Shown here one piece after another: positions 42,445 through 46,135 of a stretch of DNA of 46,135 bases. Within the stretch, counting starts at the first letter, position 1, and every line of letters begins with the position of its first letter. Made by a program: the position numbers and the translations under genes. Source of the stretch: an uncultured Clostridia bacterium (GTDB lineage Bacteria; Bacillota; Clostridia; Oscillospirales; CAG-272); assembly GCA_944381085.1 (NCBI GenBank), contig CALWJX010000019.1, positions 1 through 46,135 of the forward strand, written 5' to 3'. The notes beneath the pieces are model-generated. The model was not told the DNA's origin. It saw only the letters and a list, made by a program, of their open reading frames with translations, and searched no databases.

Positions 42445-45400
42445 TTAATTGCCGCTCTCTCCGCTCGGTTTGCCGCCTGTATCGTGCTCGTTATCTTCCT
42501 GCGCCGTATCCGGCTGCCCATCGCCGCCTTCGGGGAGGCTTTCCGACTCATCCGACGCGGGAGGAGCGTTGTCTTCCACAACGAATACGGCTTTGATGAG
42601 TTTCATCTTTTTGAGCCTTTTCTCAAACACAATAATCAGAATAAACAAAGCGCTCGCGCATAAAGTGATGACAAGACCGATGACGAAAGAATCCGGGGAA
42701 TACTTGAACCTAATTGTATGTTCGCCCGCCGAGTCTACTTCAAAAGAGATGAGCGCGTTCAGAGCTTCAACGGTTTCCACTCTTTCGCCGTCAACATAGA
42801 CCTTCCAGCCCTCATCGTACGGTATGGTGGTAAGGATGAGCTGATTGTTTTCCGAAGTCGTGATTTTTCCGGTTATGTCGTCTTCTTCGTACTCCTCATC
42901 AATTATGAGCTGATTTTGCTGTATTCTTGAAAACGCGTCCTCAAATACATCCATATCGATATAGTAGATGAATGAGTCGTCAAGCTTGGTGTAAAACAAA
43001 TCGTCATCGGAGGTTATTGTCACGGTAAAGGTGTATTCGGTTCCGTCTATCCTTCCCAGGTCTATGATTCTGCCGGTCTCGTTTCCGTAGAAGGTGGTCG
43101 CGCCGTCATATATTTTCTGTGTGGACGAGCTTATTTTTACTTCTCTCGCGTAATATGCCGGAAGGTACAGATAAAGCTGAGTGTTTGCGGGAACTGTATA
43201 GGTGTAGGTAACGGTTCCGTTTGCGGAGCCTGTATTCTGATATTTGTGATGGTTGGACGAAACCGTAGCGGTACAGTTTTTGGTTTCCGGGTCTCCGTTC
43301 TGAATTGCCGGCTTGAATACTTCGATTGTTTCGTCCTCGCCGAGGATTGCGGTAATCATTCCGTTAAGACGTGTAAACGGGGTGGTATATCCGTCCGGAT
43401 TGTAAAGCTCGTTGGTTTCGTCGACATACGAGTTGTGTTCTTTCATATTGAAAGTGAGTATATCGCGGCTTGAGGCAAACGCGAGCGAAAGCGCGTAAGG
43501 ATTGCGGTATACCACATAATCGTCGGAAGAATATCCGTGGTACTCGTCCGAGTGTGTCGCCTCCTGCAGTTCCTCAAGGGTCATGCCCATATATTCGGCG
43601 TAATCCTCTCCCGAAAACGCGGGTTCTCCGTAGAAGTTGCTGTAGTCTCTGTCGGTTATAAGGTATTTGATTCCGAGCAGCGAATCACTGACCGGGTTGC
43701 CTCCGAGGTATTTTGACCAGTGCGATTTTGAGGAATAACCCATCATTCTCAAAAAGTAAATGGTATCCTTGTTGAGAGTGGAGGTTGAGTTGGAAAGTCC
43801 GCGGATAGAGAGCGCCATGTTGTCGTTGGTTTTCCGGTGCTCGGTCTTTTCCATGCGGTAGAAAGAGGTGTCGCTGTCCTGAATCGTCTCCGTGATAGGT
43901 CTCATCAGGGTCTGGAATTCACTGTATTTGTAATATCTTGTAAAAGTGACGTCGCTGTCAAGGTCGTTTGTATTTGACAGACCGTTTAAAAATACCTCAA
44001 TGCAGACAAAGTACAGAAGTATTGTGGCGACCATTTCCTTGTTTTTCGCGCTCCGCATAGCCGCTATCACGCAAAGATACGCGACAAGGCAGGCGAGGGT
44101 CAGCAGGATTGTTTCAAAGTCGTCGACTACGAATTTTTCGTTGCTTGATTCAAGTGACGGGGCGAGCTTTTGCAGAATTATAACGAAAAATCCGATAAAG
44201 GCGGCTACGAACACAAGGCTTTTCACTCCCACTTCCTCGATCCGGTCAAACGCTTTGAAAGCGAGCACAATCAGGAAGAAAGAGAGCATGAAGGCAAACC
44301 GCGCGTTGAGCCAGTTAGGACGCTGAAAACCGTGCCAGATAAGGTCCAGCGTGCTTACCGCGAAGCTCAACACGAAAATCGCTATAAAGACCGCCGAGGC
44401 AATTTTTTCCCTCGCTGTAAACTTTTTGGAGAAGAAGAATACCGGGACCAATATCAGAGTCAGTACTCCGCAGTAAACAAACGGAAATCCTTCGGGTCGC
44501 ACGGTGTCGTATGAGCCAGGCAGAAATTTGTAGAGCAAATCAAAGAAATCAAATCTCAGAGAAATTTCCCAGTTGGGATCAGAAAACGAGTTCTTTCCGA
44601 ACTGCAAAGAATAGTACGCGGTCAGGATGATAACCGCGGAGATGGCAAGCGCCAGCAAAGAAAATACCGATATCCGCACAAGAGATTTGGCAAAGTGGTT
44701 TTCCTCGCGGCGGGGATTGTTCCGATAGTTGTCCTTGAATGCTATCATGTAGAAGAAGAAGTAAAGAGCCACGAAGATACAGCACATGTAACCGATATAA
44801 TAGTTGCTCATCATGGTTACGGCAAGCGAGACCACGAACAGCTTGTATTTGCCGTATTTTATGAGCTGTTCAATGCCGTATACCAGCAAGGGGAGCCACA
44901 AAACGGCGTCTATCCACATTATATTGTTCATCATCACAACGCAGTATGAACATGTGGAGTACAGAATTGAAAACGCCACGACCGTAATCTTGTTGAGTCT
45001 GACCGAAAGCTTATGCAGGTAAAATCCCATGGTCGCTCCGCAAAGCGCGGCTTTAATCATGTAAATTACGAACAGCGCATCCTGTATCATATCCTCCGGG
45101 AACAGACAGACGATGTATGACAGAGGACTTGCCAGGTAATATGCGTATATACCCATGAATTCTCCGCCCAGAGAGCGCTCCCAGGAATACAGAAAGCTCA
45201 TATCCCAGTTGAAAACGGCTTTCCGCAGCGCCTCAAAAAAATAAACATACTGACCGTTGAGGTCAAGTACCAGAACCGTGCTGTCCCCGAAAGGACTTAT
45301 GCCTCTCGCAAGATATATCATGAAGTATACGGCGGCACTGATAAGCGCCGCGTATCCTATATATCCGTATTCGTTCTTTACATTTTTCATCCATTGTCTG

Positions 45401-45537
45401 AACCCGGTCTTTTTGCCGGTCACGTCTATGGCGTCATCGACAAACCCGGCGCCGGAATATTCCTTGTCGGACCTGTGCTTCTGTCCGGATTTGCCCGGAA
45501 CGACCGGACTTTTCTGATGGTTTGCTTTTGTGCTCAT
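42445..45537 (-). CDS. YfhO-family multispanning membrane protein
   Basis: This 1030-residue protein belongs to the YfhO family (GT-C fold), linked in Bacillus and Listeria to glycosylation of lipoteichoic acid or other wall polymers with a lipid-phosphate sugar. ATG 45537 (MSTKANHQ) has AAAGGA upstream; a TTG seven codons earlier overlaps that site. A basic cytoplasmic N-terminus (about 60 residues) is followed by about 12-13 helices (YAALISAAVYFMIYLARGISPFGDST and on), a soluble outer domain (about 560-960, with SFDVDSAGEHTIRFKYSPDSF-like beta structure near its end), a last helix and a Glu/Asp/Gly-rich tail of about 50 residues. The tail is unusual and probably disordered. Confidence 0.88.
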   Translation of the reverse strand: MSTKANHQKSPVVPGKSGQKHRSDKEYSGAGFVDDAIDVTGKKTGFRQWMKNVKNEYGYIGYAALISAAVYFMIYLARGISPFGDSTVLVLDLNGQYVYFFEALRKAVFNWDMSFLYSWERSLGGEFMGIYAYYLASPLSYIVCLFPEDMIQDALFVIYMIKAALCGATMGFYLHKLSVRLNKITVVAFSILYSTCSYCVVMMNNIMWIDAVLWLPLLVYGIEQLIKYGKYKLFVVSLAVTMMSNYYIGYMCCIFVALYFFFYMIAFKDNYRNNPRREENHFAKSLVRISVFSLLALAISAVIILTAYYSLQFGKNSFSDPNWEISLRFDFFDLLYKFLPGSYDTVRPEGFPFVYCGVLTLILVPVFFFSKKFTAREKIASAVFIAIFVLSFAVSTLDLIWHGFQRPNWLNARFAFMLSFFLIVLAFKAFDRIEEVGVKSLVFVAAFIGFFVIILQKLAPSLESSNEKFVVDDFETILLTLACLVAYLCVIAAMRSAKNKEMVATILLYFVCIEVFLNGLSNTNDLDSDVTFTRYYKYSEFQTLMRPITETIQDSDTSFYRMEKTEHRKTNDNMALSIRGLSNSTSTLNKDTIYFLRMMGYSSKSHWSKYLGGNPVSDSLLGIKYLITDRDYSNFYGEPAFSGEDYAEYMGMTLEELQEATHSDEYHGYSSDDYVVYRNPYALSLAFASSRDILTFNMKEHNSYVDETNELYNPDGYTTPFTRLNGMITAILGEDETIEVFKPAIQNGDPETKNCTATVSSNHHKYQNTGSANGTVTYTYTVPANTQLYLYLPAYYAREVKISSSTQKIYDGATTFYGNETGRIIDLGRIDGTEYTFTVTITSDDDLFYTKLDDSFIYYIDMDVFEDAFSRIQQNQLIIDEEYEEDDITGKITTSENNQLILTTIPYDEGWKVYVDGERVETVEALNALISFEVDSAGEHTIRFKYSPDSFVIGLVITLCASALFILIIVFEKRLKKMKLIKAVFVVEDNAPPASDESESLPEGGDGQPDTAQEDNEHDTGGKPSGESGN

Positions 45538-45574
45538 TTGCGTTTTGAATCCTTTCAAAATTTCGTATCGGGAT

Positions 45575-45769
45575 TTAACGAATTTGTTTTTTTATCGCTT
45601 TTTCAAGCTTTACTCTGTCAATTGTCATATCTCGTCCGCAGCCGGTGCAGACAATTCTTACATCGCTTCCGACTCTGAGTATGCGGAATTTTTTTTCTCC
45701 GCAGGGATGCGCTTTTTTTAGCTCCACAATGTCGCCCACGTTAAGCTTCGGTATTTGTATGACTATCAT
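45575..45769 (-). CDS. DUF951 small protein
   Basis: This small basic protein of about 64 residues belongs to DUF951, a conserved Firmicutes family of unknown function. The core is KLNVGDIVELKKAHPCG, then RILRVGSDVRIVCTGCGRDM and a basic C-terminus (KAIKKQIR), with three cysteines that may bind metal or support an SH3-like nucleic-acid fold. The start is unclear: AAGGAG directly touches ATG 45769, which is too close, while a TTG at 45781 has no site. It heads the minus-strand group with the YfhO-like gene, 37 bp away. Family call is sure; the start is not. Confidence 0.82.
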   Translation of the reverse strand: MIVIQIPKLNVGDIVELKKAHPCGEKKFRILRVGSDVRIVCTGCGRDMTIDRVKLEKAIKKQIR

Positions 45770-45830
45770 CTCCTTGAGCAAAATTTCGGGATATTTACTT
45801 GCAATTTACCTTGTACCGCAAATACAGCCG

Positions 45831-46135
45831 CGAGACAGTTTTACACAGTAAAACTGCGGTGTACAGCCAATAAATAACATTTTTTGATGTCTTTGCGCAC
45901 TGTATTGTAACGGATACAACCCGGACAGTTTTGCGGAGCAAAACTGCGGTATACAGCAAATAAAATAATATTTATTTGATAAATTTGGGCTGTACAGTAC
46001 CACAGATATAACCCGGACAGTTTTGCGGAGCAAAACTGCGGTATACAGCAAATAAAACAATATTTATTTGATAAATTTGGGCTGTACAGTACCACAGATA
46101 TAACCCGGACAGTTTTGCGGAGCAAAACTGCGGTA
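45831..46135. repeat. Tandem 92-bp structured repeat array (continues past window end)
   Basis: Units begin at about 45831 (divergent, about 90 bp), 45921, 46013 and 46105 (cut by the window end). Units two and three differ at one base in 92. Each holds CAGTTTTGC-GGA-GCAAAACTG (9-bp stem), and units two and three also have CAAATAAA/TTTATTTG and a GGTATACAGC / GCTGTACAGTACC pairing. In the divergent unit the stem reads CAGTTTTAC/GTAAAACTG, a paired change that keeps the stem. A 92-base period is not a multiple of three, so minus-strand open frames here are not genes. Function unknown. Confidence 0.92.

Noticed and set aside
45806..46125. Overlapping minus-strand open frames in the repeat array, with peptides such as CIPQFCSAKLSG
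   Set aside because: They come from translating the 92-bp repeat; the period is not a multiple of three, so the peptide frame changes in each unit, and no ribosome site or family match is seen.
45831..46135. CRISPR array
   Set aside because: Units are 92 bp and repeat along their whole length; there are no unique spacers of 30-40 bp and no cas genes.

Overview
The window looks like chromosomal DNA from an anaerobic, low-to-mid GC Gram-positive bacterium of the class Clostridia, probably a gut or rumen polysaccharide degrader close to Oscillospirales/Ruminococcaceae. The reasons are the DUF951 protein, a SpoVB-like flippase, a rubredoxin, strong purine-rich ribosome binding sites, TTGACA-17-TATAAT promoters, and intracellular xylan and xylose genes. 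No rRNA, tRNA, CRISPR array, transposase or phage gene was seen. The taxonomic placement is an inference from gene content only.

Layout. (1) 1-10874, plus strand, clearly more AT-rich than the rest: an exopolysaccharide or capsule cluster. It holds a partial GT2 glycosyltransferase, two GT4-type glycosyltransferases, a frameshifted chimeric glycosyltransferase pseudogene, UDP-glucose dehydrogenase, a Wzy-like polymerase, a galactofuranosyltransferase-like enzyme, a Wzx flippase, UDP-galactopyranose mutase and UDP-GlcNAc 2-epimerase. Together they predict a Wzx/Wzy-made polymer containing galactofuranose, a uronic acid and possibly a ManNAc-derived sugar. (2) 11071-21219: a xylose/xyloside catabolic locus. 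A divergent AraC regulator faces xylose isomerase, xylulokinase, a GH43 glycosidase, a GH63/GH37-like (alpha/alpha)6 glycosidase, a YghZ-type aldo-keto reductase, and a large GH71/GH99-like multidomain protein. None of the four non-core enzymes has a signal peptide and no transporter lies in the locus. (3) 21286-22938, minus strand: an AbrB-like regulator with an ABC-2 transporter, autoregulation likely. (4) 23047-26435, minus strand: a secreted GH5 enzyme with a hydrophobic/basic C-terminal anchor, and a SpoVB/MurJ-type flippase. (5) 26618-31248, plus strand: a large GT-C-like membrane protein, a DPM1/GtrB-type polyprenyl-phosphate glycosyltransferase and a DUF1343 (NamZ-like) protein, a probable cell-wall glycan operon. 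(6) 31301-32981: rubredoxin converging on a DUF362 ferredoxin protein. (7) 33001-40316: a MacB-like ABC fusion diverging from a heterodimeric ABC exporter pair that has a possible leader peptide. (8) 40449-45781, minus strand: DUF951, a YfhO-like membrane protein, ruvA and ruvB. (9) 45831-46135: tandem 92-bp non-coding repeats that run off the window end.

The most unusual signals are: the structured 92-bp repeat array with a compensatory change between copies; the signal-less GH71/GH99-like plus CBM9-like plus stalk-domain protein with a perfect 20-bp palindrome just upstream; the recombination scar at 1-2021; and the short upstream reading frame overlapping a hairpin before the ABC exporter genes. 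Nothing seen amounts to a clear, wholly new defence or mobile system.
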